Origin: Geodermatophilus chilensis
Lineage (GTDB): Bacteria; Actinomycetota; Actinomycetes; Mycobacteriales; Geodermatophilaceae
DNA length: 62,046 nucleotides
Direction of reading: 5' to 3'
NCBI RefSeq assembly: GCF_002802985.1
Contig: NZ_NVPT01000006.1
Span: forward strand, 1-62,046
The notes under the pieces: model-generated
What the model was told of the DNA's origin: nothing
Databases searched by the model: none
The model's input: only the letters and a program-made list of their open reading frames with translations
Program-made: the position numbers and the translations under genes
Shown: one piece after another, positions 34,046-42,835 of the stretch
How the letters are laid out: every line of letters starts with the position of its first letter
How positions within the stretch are numbered: position 1 is the stretch's first letter

Positions 34046-34938
34046 GCGGGGCCGTCCCGCCGACCGCCTGGCTGGTCACCGGCGCCCGCGGGCAGCTCGG
34101 CGGCGACCTGCTCGCCGTCCTGGCCGGCCGGCCCGGGGACACCGTGACCGCGCTCGGGCGCGCCGAGCTCGACCTGACCGACGAGCGGCAGGTCCGCGAC
34201 GTCGTCCGGCACTGGCTGGACGGCGTCCGCGGGGCCCGTCCCGTCGTCCTCAACGCCGCCGCCTACACCGCCGTCGACGCCGCGGAGACCGACGAGGAGA
34301 CCGCGCTGCTGGTCAACGGCCGCGCCCCCGGGTGGCTGGCCGAGGAGCTGGCCGGACGCGGGCGGCTGGTGCATGTCTCCACCGACTACGTCTTCGACGG
34401 GGCGGCCACCGCGCCCTATCCGGTCGACGCCCCGGTCGCGCCGCGCTCGGCCTACGGCCGCACCAAGGCGGCGGGGGAGCGGGCGGTCGCGGCCGCGGGG
34501 GGCGACGCCACCGTCGTCCGCACCGCGTGGGTGTACGGCGCGCACGGCGGCAACTTCGTGCGCACCATGGCCGGCCGCGCCCTCGACGGCGCCCCGGTCT
34601 CGGTGGTCGACGACCAGGTCGGCTCGCCGACGTGGGCGGCCGACCTGGCGTCTGGCCTGGTCGCGCTCGGGGCCCGGCCCGGGCCGGTGCCGCCGGTGCT
34701 GCACCGCACCGACGCCGGGGCGGTCAGCTGGTACGGCCTGGCCCGCGCCGTCTACGAGGAGGTCGGCGCCGACGCGGCCCTGGTGACCCCGACGACGACC
34801 GCGGCGTTCCCGCGCCCGGCGCCCCGCCCGGCGTGGTCGGTGCTCGACGGCAGCGCGTGGCTGGCGGCCGGGCTGCCGGCGCCCCGGCCGTGGCGGACGG
34901 CGCTGCACCTCGCGCTGCGGGAGTGGCCGCCCCGCTGA
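34042..34938 (+). CDS. rmlD: dTDP-4-dehydrorhamnose reductase
   Basis: A 298-residue SDR. TAWLVTGARGQLGGDLLAVLA, LNAAAYTAVDAAETDEE, LVHVSTDYVFDGAATAPYPVDAPVAPRSAYGRTKAAGERAV (Tyr-Lys pair), RTAWVYGAHGGNFVRTM and VDDQVGSPTWAADLA are diagnostic. It performs the last reduction to dTDP-L-rhamnose. The ATG overlaps the rmlB stop. The missing partners are rmlC, not seen in the window, and rmlA, about 22 kb away. Confidence 0.95.
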   Translation: MSGAVPPTAWLVTGARGQLGGDLLAVLAGRPGDTVTALGRAELDLTDERQVRDVVRHWLDGVRGARPVVLNAAAYTAVDAAETDEETALLVNGRAPGWLAEELAGRGRLVHVSTDYVFDGAATAPYPVDAPVAPRSAYGRTKAAGERAVAAAGGDATVVRTAWVYGAHGGNFVRTMAGRALDGAPVSVVDDQVGSPTWAADLASGLVALGARPGPVPPVLHRTDAGAVSWYGLARAVYEEVGADAALVTPTTTAAFPRPAPRPAWSVLDGSAWLAAGLPAPRPWRTALHLALREWPPR

Positions 34939-34972
34939 CCGCGGATCCCGTGGGACCGCAGTGGTCAGCGGG
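34931..34972 (+). terminator. Perfect inverted repeat overlapping the rmlD stop
   Basis: CCCGCTGACC (34931-34940) and GGTCAGCGGG (34963-34972) are exact complements, with a further GCGG/CCGC and TCCC/GGGA inside. The hairpin starts in the last codons of rmlD and is a probable terminator between rmlBD and the next gene. Confidence 0.65.
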
Positions 34973-35107
34973 TCGGGACGGACCGGTTCTCCTGGATCGT
35001 CGGCCGCGTCGGCTCAAGACCGTGCGGATTCGAGCCGATGCTCTCCGTGGACAGATGCGCCCGCGTGCCGGGCGCAGCCGCCACGCTCCACCGGAGGACC
35101 AACGCCC

Positions 35108-37891
35108 GTGCGTCGTCGACTGCTCGCCGGAACCACCGCCTTCGTCGCCCTCACCGGCGTCGTCCTGGTGCTGCCCGTCTACTCCGAGCCGGCCCCCGAG
35201 GCCGTGCCCGTCGAGACGTCGGTGGCAGCGGTCGCGATGGGGTCGTTCACCGCCCCCGCGCCCGAGGCGCAGGTGCAGGAGGGCACCACCGCCCCGGTCG
35301 CCGGCGTGCCCGACACCGTCCCCACGCTGTCGGTGCGCGCCACCGAGGTGGCGGAGTTCTCGCTGGTCGGCGTCACCTGGGCGCTGGACCCGGCGGTCAC
35401 CGACACGATCGTGCAGGTGCGGGTGCGCGACCTCGCCGGGAACTGGGGGACGTGGACCGAGGTCGAGGCGGAAGGCGTCGAGCAGGCCGCCGACGCCGAG
35501 ACCGGCAGCCCCGTCCGGGGCGGCACGGCGCCGCTGTGGACCGGCCCGGCCACCGCGGTCGAGGCCGAGCTGGTGACCCGCGCGGGCGCCCAGCCCACCG
35601 ACGTCCAGCTGGACCTGGTCGACCCGGGGGACAGCGCGGCCGACGGCTCCCTCGGCACCCCGGACATCACCGAGACCGCCGACGCGGCCGTGGCGATGCC
35701 GCCGGTGTTCTCGCGGGCCCAGTGGGGCGCCGACGAGAAGATGATGAGCTGGACCCCGCAGTACGCCAGCACCATCAAGGCCGCGACGCTGCACCACACC
35801 GCCGGGTCGAACGACTACACCGCCGACCAGGTGCCGGCGATCCTGCGCTCGACGTACGCGTACCACGCCAAGAGCCTGGGCTGGGGCGACATCGGCTACA
35901 ACGTCCTCGTCGACAAGTTCGGCCGGCTCTGGGAGGGCCGTGCCGGCGGGCTGTCCAGCACGGTGGTCGGGGCCCACGCCGGCGGGTTCAACACCAGCAC
36001 CTTCGGGGTGTCGATGATGGGCAACTACGACGTGGTCGACACCCCGCAGGCCATGGTCGACTCGGTCGCGGCGATCATCGCGTGGAAGTTCTCGCTGTAC
36101 GGCGTCGACCCGCGCGGGACGACGACGCTCACCTCGGGCGGCACGGACAAGTTCGCGGCGGGTGCCCGGGCGACGCTGCCCACGGTCTTCGCGCACCGCG
36201 ACACCAAGTACACGGCGTGTCCCGGAAAGTACGGCTACGCGCGGATGGGCGAGATCCGCGACAAGGTCGCCGCCCGGATGGCGGACACCAAGTCCCCGAT
36301 CGCCACCCGCTACGACTCCGACGCCGGCCTGCGCGCCTGGCTCGGTGCACCGGTGGGCGACGAGCAGTCCGAAGCCGGCGTCACCTGGCAGGTCTATACC
36401 AACGGCGCGCGGCTGTACTCCTCGCCGACCGGTGGGGTCCGGCTGGTGCTCGGCGGCATCCTCGACCGCTACCTCGCGGCGGGTGGGCCGGCGGTGCTCG
36501 GGCCGCCGATCACCGACGACGCGCCCACGCCCGGCGGCCGCGGTGCCTTCGTCCGCTTCCAGCACGGCGACGTCTACTGGTCGCCCGAGACCGGCTCGCA
36601 GCTGGTCCGTGGCAACATCCTCGCCGCCTGGCTCGCCGCCGGCGGCGCGACCGGGGGCCTGGGGTTCCCGACGACGAGCGACGCGCTCACGCCGGGGGGC
36701 GGCGGCTACGTCGTGCGCTTCCAGGGCGGCGACATCTACTGGTCGCAGGCCACCGGTGCCCGCACCGTCCTCGGCTCCATCCGGGACACCTGGCTGGCCG
36801 CCGGCGGGCCGACGGGCTTCCTCGGCTTCCCGACGACGAGCGACACGCCCGCCGGCAAGGGCGCCTACGTCCGGTTCCAGGGCGGCGAGGTGCTGTGGTC
36901 GCCGACGACCGGGACCCACATCGTCCGCGGCAACATCCTCGACGCCTACCGGACTGCCGGCGGGCCGACCGGGGGACTGGGCTTCCCGACCACCAGCGAC
37001 GCGCCCACGCCGGACGGGCGCGGTTACTTCGTGCGGTTCCAGGGCGGGGACATCTACTGGTCGCCGACGACCGGCGCCCGCATCGTCATGGGTTCGATCC
37101 GGGACACCTGGCTGGCCACCGGTGGCTCCGGGGGCTACCTCGGCTTCCCGACGACCAGCGACACCCCGGCCGGCAAGGGCGCGTTCGTCCGCTTCCAGGG
37201 CGGCGAGGTGCTGTGGTCGCCGACGACCGGGACCCGCATCGTGCGGGGCAACATCCTCGACGCCTACCGGTCCGCCGGTGGGCCGACCGGTTTCCTGGGT
37301 TACCCGACCACCAGTGACGCGGCGACGAAGGACGGGCGGGGCTACTTCGTCCGCTTCCAGGGCGGGGACATCTACTGGTCGGCCGCGACCGGCCCCCGCA
37401 TCGTGCGCGGCTCGATCCTGACCACCTGGCTCGCCACGGGTGGGGCAACCGGGCCGCTGGGCTTCCCGATGACCAGCGACACCCCCGTCCCCGGCAAGGG
37501 CGCCTACGTCCGGTTCCAGAGCGGCGACGTCTACTGGTCGCCCACGACCGGGACGCAGGTCGTCCGCGGGTCGATCCTGTCCACCTGGCTGGCCGCCGGG
37601 GGCGCGACCGGGTCGCTGGGCTTCCCGACCATCAGCGACGCGAAGACCGCCGACGGCCGCGGCTACGTCGTCCGCTTCACCGGCGGGGACGTGTACTGGT
37701 CGCCGGCGACCGGCGCCCAGGTGGTGTCCGGCGCGATGGCGAAGACCTACTGGCAGCGGGGGGGCAGCTCCTCGGCGCTGGGCTTCCCGACCCGGTCGAG
37801 CTATGCCATCGCCGGCGGGCTGCGCACCGACTTCGAGCGCGGCTCGATGACGTGGAACGCCACGAGCGGGGCCGTCGCCGTGTCGCAGTGA
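35108..37891 (+). CDS. Secreted amidase with about ten LGFP repeats
   Basis: A 927-residue secreted protein: signal peptide (about 1-27, RRRLLAGTTAFVALTGVVLVLPVYS), a beta-rich region to about 190, then a PGRP/Amidase_2 domain (about 195-385). This has zinc ligands in ATLHHTAG, IGYNVLVDKFGRLWEGRAGG, FGVSMMGNY and the AHRDTKYTACPG His/Cys pair, suggesting N-acetylmuramoyl-L-alanine amidase activity. After it come about ten LGFP motifs (LGFPTTSD type) of about 53 residues, which in corynebacteria anchor proteins to the wall. The DNA of these repeats shows a 318-bp higher-order period. GTG 35108 has GGAGGA nine bases upstream. Confidence 0.9.
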   Translation: MRRRLLAGTTAFVALTGVVLVLPVYSEPAPEAVPVETSVAAVAMGSFTAPAPEAQVQEGTTAPVAGVPDTVPTLSVRATEVAEFSLVGVTWALDPAVTDTIVQVRVRDLAGNWGTWTEVEAEGVEQAADAETGSPVRGGTAPLWTGPATAVEAELVTRAGAQPTDVQLDLVDPGDSAADGSLGTPDITETADAAVAMPPVFSRAQWGADEKMMSWTPQYASTIKAATLHHTAGSNDYTADQVPAILRSTYAYHAKSLGWGDIGYNVLVDKFGRLWEGRAGGLSSTVVGAHAGGFNTSTFGVSMMGNYDVVDTPQAMVDSVAAIIAWKFSLYGVDPRGTTTLTSGGTDKFAAGARATLPTVFAHRDTKYTACPGKYGYARMGEIRDKVAARMADTKSPIATRYDSDAGLRAWLGAPVGDEQSEAGVTWQVYTNGARLYSSPTGGVRLVLGGILDRYLAAGGPAVLGPPITDDAPTPGGRGAFVRFQHGDVYWSPETGSQLVRGNILAAWLAAGGATGGLGFPTTSDALTPGGGGYVVRFQGGDIYWSQATGARTVLGSIRDTWLAAGGPTGFLGFPTTSDTPAGKGAYVRFQGGEVLWSPTTGTHIVRGNILDAYRTAGGPTGGLGFPTTSDAPTPDGRGYFVRFQGGDIYWSPTTGARIVMGSIRDTWLATGGSGGYLGFPTTSDTPAGKGAFVRFQGGEVLWSPTTGTRIVRGNILDAYRSAGGPTGFLGYPTTSDAATKDGRGYFVRFQGGDIYWSAATGPRIVRGSILTTWLATGGATGPLGFPMTSDTPVPGKGAYVRFQSGDVYWSPTTGTQVVRGSILSTWLAAGGATGSLGFPTISDAKTADGRGYVVRFTGGDVYWSPATGAQVVSGAMAKTYWQRGGSSSALGFPTRSSYAIAGGLRTDFERGSMTWNATSGAVAVSQ

Positions 37892-38060
37892 CCCCGGACG
37901 GCGCCGTCCCCGCGTCGCTCCACGCTGCGGGTCTTCACTGGCAGTAGCCTCTCGAACACGGCTACGCACCTGTGGCCGCGACCACCGCGCGAGCGGACAG
38001 CGCCGTCCCCCGCCCGGACGCCGATGACCGACCCCGCCGTGGGTCGACCTGGGAGTGCCC

Positions 38061-38657
38061 ATGTCCCGCAAGACCCGCCGTAGCCGCCGTCGTCCCCTGC
38101 TGGTCCTCGTGACCCTGCTCCTGGCCGCCGGGGCGTTCGTGCTCTGGACCCGGTCCGAGGACCCCGCCCCGGCCGCGGCCGAGGTCCCCACGCCCGCCAC
38201 GTCGGCGGCTGCACCGTCGACGTCCGGGCCGTCGTCGAGCGCACCGTCCGCGGACGCCGCCGCCGACGAGGGGGATGCCGACGCGGAGCCGTCGTCGCGG
38301 CCGACCGCGACCACCACCGCGCCGGAGCCCGAGGAGGACGAGGTCGCCGGCGGGCTCGCGGCGGTCGCCGTCTCGCTGAGCTACACCGGCTACGACGCCG
38401 CCGCCGCGGCCGTCGTCGCCGGCGGGTACGCCGACGGCGTCGTGGAGGAGGACGCCACCTGCACCCTCGTGCTGCGCCGCGACGGCGTGGAGCTGCGCGG
38501 CGAGTCGCTCGGCACGGCCAACGTGACCACGACCGACTGCGGCGAGGTGCGGGTGGGCGGCGACGCGCTGACCTCGGGGACGTGGGAGGCCGTGCTCAGC
38601 TACACGTCGGACACCTCGGTCGGGGAGTCCGCGGTCAGTGAGGTCGTGGTCCCGTGA
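38061..38657 (+). CDS. Secreted/membrane-anchored protein, unknown
   Basis: A 198-residue protein: basic start SRKTRRSRRRP, one hydrophobic helix (LLVLVTLLLAAGAFVLW, about 12-29), a low-complexity Ala/Pro/Ser/Glu linker (about 35-95), then a compact domain (about 100-195) with two Cys (ATCTLVLRR and TTDCGEVR) that could form a disulfide in the exoplasm. GGGAG precedes the ATG at 38061. Its stop overlaps the start of the LGFP-repeat protein by 4 bp, so the two are likely co-translated. Family not recognised. Confidence 0.75.
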   Translation: MSRKTRRSRRRPLLVLVTLLLAAGAFVLWTRSEDPAPAAAEVPTPATSAAAPSTSGPSSSAPSADAAADEGDADAEPSSRPTATTTAPEPEEDEVAGGLAAVAVSLSYTGYDAAAAAVVAGGYADGVVEEDATCTLVLRRDGVELRGESLGTANVTTTDCGEVRVGGDALTSGTWEAVLSYTSDTSVGESAVSEVVVP

Positions 38658-41245
38658 GGTCCCGCCTCCGCCTGGTCGCCCCCTGCCTGATCGCCCTCGG
38701 GCTGGCGCTCGCCTTCGTCGCCGGGTCCTCGCCGCAACCGGCGGACCTGCACGAGTCGGCCGACGCGCGCCTGTACGACCCGGGCAACATCATCAGCGAC
38801 GACCTGTTCTTCGCCGGGTCGGCGATGGACGTCGGCGAGGTGCAGGCGTTCATCGACGCGAAGGGCGTGAACTGCCGGACGGGGAGCGACGGGACCCCGT
38901 GCCTGAAGAACTACCGGCAGGACACGGTCGACAAGCCGGCGGACCAGTACTGCGGCCCGTACGCCGGCCGCCCCCAGGAGACCGCGGCCGAGATCATCGC
39001 CAAGGTCGGCCAGGCCTGCGGGATCAGCCAGGAGGTGCTGCTGGTGATCCTGCAGAAGGAGCAGTCCCTGGTCACCACCAGCGGTGGCGACGCCCTCTAC
39101 GCCCGGCGCTACCGCGAGGCGATGGGCTACGCCTGCCCCGACAACGGCACCTGCAACCCGGCCTACAACGGGTTCGCCAACCAGGTCTACAGCTCCGCCC
39201 GCCGGTTCCAGTACTACGCGGGCAACCCGACGAGGTTCGCGCACCGCCCGGGGATGACCGTGGACATCCGGTACTTCCCGGAGGGTCCGACGGCGAACGA
39301 CTTCAACTACCAGAGCCGGGACTGCGGCAAGGTCTCGGTCTACATCCGCAACCAGGCCACCGCCGGGCTGTACAACTACACGCCCTACATGCCGAACCAG
39401 GCCGCGCTGGACGCCGGCTACCGCGCCGGCGACCGCTGCTCCACGTACGGCAACCGGAACTTCTTCCTCTACTACACCGACTGGTTCGGCAGCCCCCAGT
39501 CGGGCCCGTCGTCGGTCGACGACAAGTACTCCGCGCTCAAGGCCTCCGGCGTGGACCTGGGCGCGCCCACCTCCGAGGTGGTCTGCGACCTGCCCGGCGA
39601 CGGCTGCCGGCGCAGCTGGCAGCACGGCACCATCTTCTGGTCGCAGTACACCGGTGCGAAAGTCGTCCGCGGCGCGATCCTCGAGCACTTCCTCGCCCTC
39701 GGCGGGGTGCCCTTCCTCGGCTACCCGACCGGTGACGACACCGCGGCGCCGGTGAACCCCGGGTACTTCACCGACTTCCAGAGCGGGTCGATCTACTGGT
39801 CGGAAGCGACCGGGGCCCGGGAGGTGCGCGGCAACCTGCTCGACGCGTGGCGCGCCAAGGGCGCCCAGGCCGGCGTGCTCGGCTACCCGGTGGGCGGCGA
39901 CGAGGCCGTCCCCGGCGGCTTCCGCAGCCGCTTCCAGGGCGGGACCCTCTACTGGTCGCAGGCCACCGGCGCCCGGATGGTCCGCGGCGCGCTGCTCGAG
40001 CGGTACGAGGCCGCGGGCGGTCCCCGGGTGCTCGGCTTCCCGACGGCCGACGAGCGCCCCACGGCGCGCAGCGGCGCGGCCGTCGACCTCACCGGCGGGG
40101 CGGTCTACTGGAGCTCGGCGACCGGGGCCCGCGTCGTCCGTGGCGACATCCTCGCGAAGTGGCGGCAGTGGGGTGCGGAGTCCGGCGCCCTCGGCTACCC
40201 GACCGGCGACGACCAGGCGTACGCCTCCGGCTCCCGGACCACCTTCCAGGGTGGGCACGTCTACTGGTCGAAGCCGACCGGCGCGAGGGTGCTGCGCGGG
40301 GCCGTCCTCGACCGCTACCTCGCCCACGGCGGCGCGCCGGTGCTCGGCTTCCCGACGACGGACGACGTCGCGGCGGCGGGCGGCGGCGCCAAGGCGGAGG
40401 TGCAGGGCGGGGCGATCTACTGGTCGTCGGCCACCGGCGCCCACGTCGTGCGCGGCGACATCCTCGCGAAGTGGCGGCAGTGGGGTGCGGAGTCCGGCGC
40501 CCTGGGCTACCCGACCGGGGACGACGCGGCCGCGCCGAACGGCGGGTACCTGACCACCTTCCGCGGCGGCACCGTGTACTGGTCTCCGGTCACCGGCGCG
40601 AAGGTGGTGCGCGGCGCCATCCTGCAGCGCTACGTGGCCGCCGGCGGCCCGGCGGCGCTGGGCTACCCGAGCACCGACGACGTCGCGGCGGCGAACGGTG
40701 GCGCCAAGGTCGAGCTGCAGAACGGGGCCATCTACTGGTCGTCCGCGACCGGGGCGCGCGTCGTGCGCGGGAACATCCTCGCGAAGTGGCGGCAGTGGGG
40801 TGCGGAGTCCGGCGCCCTGGGCTACCCGACCGGGGACGACGCGGCCGCGCCGAACGGCGGGTACCTGACCACCTTCCGCGGCGGCACCGTGTACTGGTCG
40901 CCGGCCACCGGGGCGCGGGTGATGCGCGGCGCGATCCTCGAGCGCTACGTGGCCGCCGGCGGCCCGGCGGAGCTGGGCTACCCGACGACCGACGACGGGC
41001 CCGCGCCCGGCGACCGCGGCGCCAAGGCCGCGCTGGAGGGCGGGGCCGTCTACTGGTCACCCACGACCGGCGCCCACGTGGTCGAGGGCGAGGCCGCCAG
41101 GCACTACGTCGAGGTGGGCGAGACGAGGTCGGCGCTCGGCTACCCGATCGCGGACACGGTCGAGACGCCGTCGGGGACCCGCACCGAGTTCGAGAACGGC
41201 GAGATCGTGGTGGAGAACCGGGTGGCCAGCGCCCGCTGGCACTGA
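38654..41245 (+). CDS. Secreted LGFP-repeat protein with lysozyme-like N-terminal domain
   Basis: An 863-residue secreted protein. Signal peptide about 1-25; N-terminal domain about 30-290 has six or more Cys and the stretch QACGISQEVLLVILQKEQSLVTT, whose Glu and helical context resemble lysozyme-like transglycosylases (inference only). From about 300 to 850 come eleven LG-aromatic-P motifs, mainly LGYPTGDD alternating with LGFPTTDD-type copies, a two-repeat unit of about 105 residues. Two units are nearly identical at DNA level. The GTG overlaps the previous stop. Confidence 0.85.
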   Translation: MRSRLRLVAPCLIALGLALAFVAGSSPQPADLHESADARLYDPGNIISDDLFFAGSAMDVGEVQAFIDAKGVNCRTGSDGTPCLKNYRQDTVDKPADQYCGPYAGRPQETAAEIIAKVGQACGISQEVLLVILQKEQSLVTTSGGDALYARRYREAMGYACPDNGTCNPAYNGFANQVYSSARRFQYYAGNPTRFAHRPGMTVDIRYFPEGPTANDFNYQSRDCGKVSVYIRNQATAGLYNYTPYMPNQAALDAGYRAGDRCSTYGNRNFFLYYTDWFGSPQSGPSSVDDKYSALKASGVDLGAPTSEVVCDLPGDGCRRSWQHGTIFWSQYTGAKVVRGAILEHFLALGGVPFLGYPTGDDTAAPVNPGYFTDFQSGSIYWSEATGAREVRGNLLDAWRAKGAQAGVLGYPVGGDEAVPGGFRSRFQGGTLYWSQATGARMVRGALLERYEAAGGPRVLGFPTADERPTARSGAAVDLTGGAVYWSSATGARVVRGDILAKWRQWGAESGALGYPTGDDQAYASGSRTTFQGGHVYWSKPTGARVLRGAVLDRYLAHGGAPVLGFPTTDDVAAAGGGAKAEVQGGAIYWSSATGAHVVRGDILAKWRQWGAESGALGYPTGDDAAAPNGGYLTTFRGGTVYWSPVTGAKVVRGAILQRYVAAGGPAALGYPSTDDVAAANGGAKVELQNGAIYWSSATGARVVRGNILAKWRQWGAESGALGYPTGDDAAAPNGGYLTTFRGGTVYWSPATGARVMRGAILERYVAAGGPAELGYPTTDDGPAPGDRGAKAALEGGAVYWSPTTGAHVVEGEAARHYVEVGETRSALGYPIADTVETPSGTRTEFENGEIVVENRVASARWH
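40458..40584 (+). repeat. 127-bp exact direct repeat, copy 1
   Basis: The 127 bases from ACATCCTCGCGAAG to GTACTGGTC recur without a mismatch at 40773-40899, 315 bp downstream, within the LGFP region. A third, diverged copy starts near 40146. Confidence 0.85.
40773..40899 (+). repeat. 127-bp exact direct repeat, copy 2
   Basis: Second copy of the 127-bp identical segment. The identity extends through synonymous positions, so it reflects a recent duplication or gene conversion rather than protein selection alone. Confidence 0.85.
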
Positions 41246-41256
41246 CCGGTACGACG

Positions 41257-41306
41257 ACGACGGCGGCCGCCGGACCCCTGCCGAGGGGACCGGCGGCCGC
41301 CGTCGT
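41257..41306. terminator. 17-bp perfect stem, bidirectional terminator
   Basis: ACGACGGCGGCCGCCGG (41257-41273) and its exact complement (41290-41306) flank a CCCCT..AGGGG inner stem. It lies just after the LGFP gene and before the end of the convergent coiled-coil gene, so it can serve both. Confidence 0.7.
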
Positions 41307-41318
41307 GTGTGCGGTCGG

Positions 41319-41891
41319 TCAGGCGGTGCCGGCGCCGTCGGAGCCGTTCGCGGGGGCGGGCCAGCGGGCGGCCTCCAGCTTGCGCAGCCGCTCCTCGTAG
41401 AGCGCGATGCCACTGAACCGCACCCGGATCCGCTCGTGCTCGCGCACGACCTCGTCGAGCAGGCGGCGCGCCTCGGAGGCGTCCTCGGGTGAGCCGACCT
41501 CGACCGGACCCTCCGACCGCTCCCGGTCGGCGATCCGGACCTCGAGGGCGGCGACGTGCGGCCCCAGCCGGTCGACGTCGAAGGAGACCCGGCCGTGCTG
41601 CTCCCGCAGCTGGGCCAGCTCGTCGGCCACGCGGCGCAGCTCGTCCTCGAGACGCCGCACGTCGCCGGCGAGGGCGTCGCAGCGCTCGTCGACGTGGTGG
41701 CGCAGACCGTCGAGCTCGGCCCGCAGCTGCGCGCGGACGTCGGCATCCAGGTGCGCCACCCGCTCGTGCACACCCTGCAGGGCCGGGTCGGTCCGGACGG
41801 CGACGACGGCGTCGAGCTTGCGCTGCACGCGCGCCCACACCGGGTTGACCCGCACCGCCAGCGCGAGCCGACGCACCGGGCCGCCGCTCAC
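41319..41891 (-). CDS. Coiled-coil protein, unknown
   Basis: A 190-residue protein with long heptad-like helices: VHERVAHLDADVRAQLRAELDGL to about residue 110, and RLLDEVVREHERIRVRFSGIALYEERLRKLEA near the C-terminus. No transmembrane helix or catalytic motif. The GTG start overlaps the stop of the GT29-like gene (GTGA), so it is expressed with it. Coiled-coil proteins beside glycosyltransferases often act as chain-length or scaffold partners, but that is inference. Confidence 0.7.
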   Translation of the reverse strand: MSGGPVRRLALAVRVNPVWARVQRKLDAVVAVRTDPALQGVHERVAHLDADVRAQLRAELDGLRHHVDERCDALAGDVRRLEDELRRVADELAQLREQHGRVSFDVDRLGPHVAALEVRIADRERSEGPVEVGSPEDASEARRLLDEVVREHERIRVRFSGIALYEERLRKLEAARWPAPANGSDGAGTA

Positions 41892-42574
41892 GACAGGTAC
41901 TCCGCGCTGCCGTCCTCGATCCAGCTGCGCAGCATGGTGGCCTCCGCGATGAGCTCGTGGTCCCCGGTCAGGACCGAGGCCCCGCCGTAGGCGTGGTCCC
42001 AGGACGACTGCACCGGGGTCCAGATGAAGGAGAACCCGGCGAGCAGCAGCCGCGCGTCCGGGTGGAGCAGGCGGACCAGCCAGGCCGCCGCCGTGCCCGT
42101 CGTCGCCCACCGTGGCTGGGTCGGGTCGAAGCCGAGCGCGCGGGACAGCGGCTGGTGGACCTCGCGGTTGGGGATCGGCACCAGGCCGAGGTCCGGGGGC
42201 CACCAGGCCGGCAGCCGCTCCACGTCGGCGTACATCATCCCGGGCTCGTTGTAGAGGTAGAGCCGGGAGCGGTAACCGGCGAAGACCCACGGCGTGGCCT
42301 GCAGGGCCCACTGCACGACGACGACGTCCGCGCGGGTGCCCAGCCCCCGGGGGTGCTGCGGACCGTCGAGGGCGAAGCCGTTGACCCGGATGACCAGGTC
42401 GGCGGCGTCGATCGCCTTCGCGCGCGCGGGATCCGGCTCGACGGCTGCGTTCCCGACGACCGCGACCGTCTCGACGGGCCTGCGAGCGGCGTGGGCCCCG
42501 ACCAGGCCGGCGACGACGTCGAGGCCGGACAGCATGGAGCCGGGGAGCCCCGCTGCGGTCTGTCCTGGTGCCAC
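41888..42574 (-). CDS. GT29 sialyltransferase-like protein
   Basis: A 228-residue protein. VETVAVVGNAAVEPDPARAKAIDAADLVIRVNGF, then GLGTRADVVVVQWALQAT, resembles the CMP-binding large sialylmotif (VVGNG...I...D.VIRFN...VG.KTD). Further on ATTGTAAAWLVRLL resembles the small motif and DHELIAEATM supplies HxxxxE, as in the last GT29 motif. The typical disulfide Cys residues are absent, as in bacterial members. With neuA/B/C 9 kb away it is a candidate nonulosonic acid transferase. Start GTG 42574 or ATG 42535. Confidence 0.6.
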   Translation of the reverse strand: MAPGQTAAGLPGSMLSGLDVVAGLVGAHAARRPVETVAVVGNAAVEPDPARAKAIDAADLVIRVNGFALDGPQHPRGLGTRADVVVVQWALQATPWVFAGYRSRLYLYNEPGMMYADVERLPAWWPPDLGLVPIPNREVHQPLSRALGFDPTQPRWATTGTAAAWLVRLLHPDARLLLAGFSFIWTPVQSSWDHAYGGASVLTGDHELIAEATMLRSWIEDGSAEYLS

Positions 42575-42662
42575 CGGGCGACGCTAGCAAGGCGCCCGGG
42601 ACGGACCGGTTCGGCTGGGGCGGAGGCGCCGTGGAGCGCCCCGTGGGGACCGTGTGACGGGA

Positions 42663-42676
42663 GGGGACCGGTCCCC
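42663..42676. promoter_or_regulatory. 14-bp palindrome in divergent promoter region
   Basis: GGGGACCGGTCCCC is a perfect palindrome between the GT29-like gene and the galactan export operon. It may be an operator; no second copy was noticed. Confidence 0.25.
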
Positions 42677-42835
42677 CGCGCGCGCCCGGGCCGCGGGGCA
42701 GCGACACGGTTATGCTGCCGTTATCCAAGCGGGCTGGGGGACGCACGTCGCCGCCGTGGCCGCTGGACGGTCCGCCCCGGCCGAGAGCCGCGAGCCGGAC
42801 CCGCCCTGCCACCGTCCCGAGGACTGCAGATCTCC

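Noticed and set aside
37892-38060. GGACGGCGCCGTCC palindrome after the amidase gene as terminator
   Set aside because: The palindrome has no loop and no extended stem, so it would fold poorly; left unassigned.
34724-38317. A very long minus-strand open frame opposite rmlD and the amidase/LGFP gene
   Set aside because: It only mirrors the repeats of the LGFP protein, lacks any domain and has no ribosome binding site.
41457-41890. Plus-strand frames over the coiled-coil gene
   Set aside because: Repetitive Arg/Ala shadows of a clear heptad-repeat protein on the minus strand.
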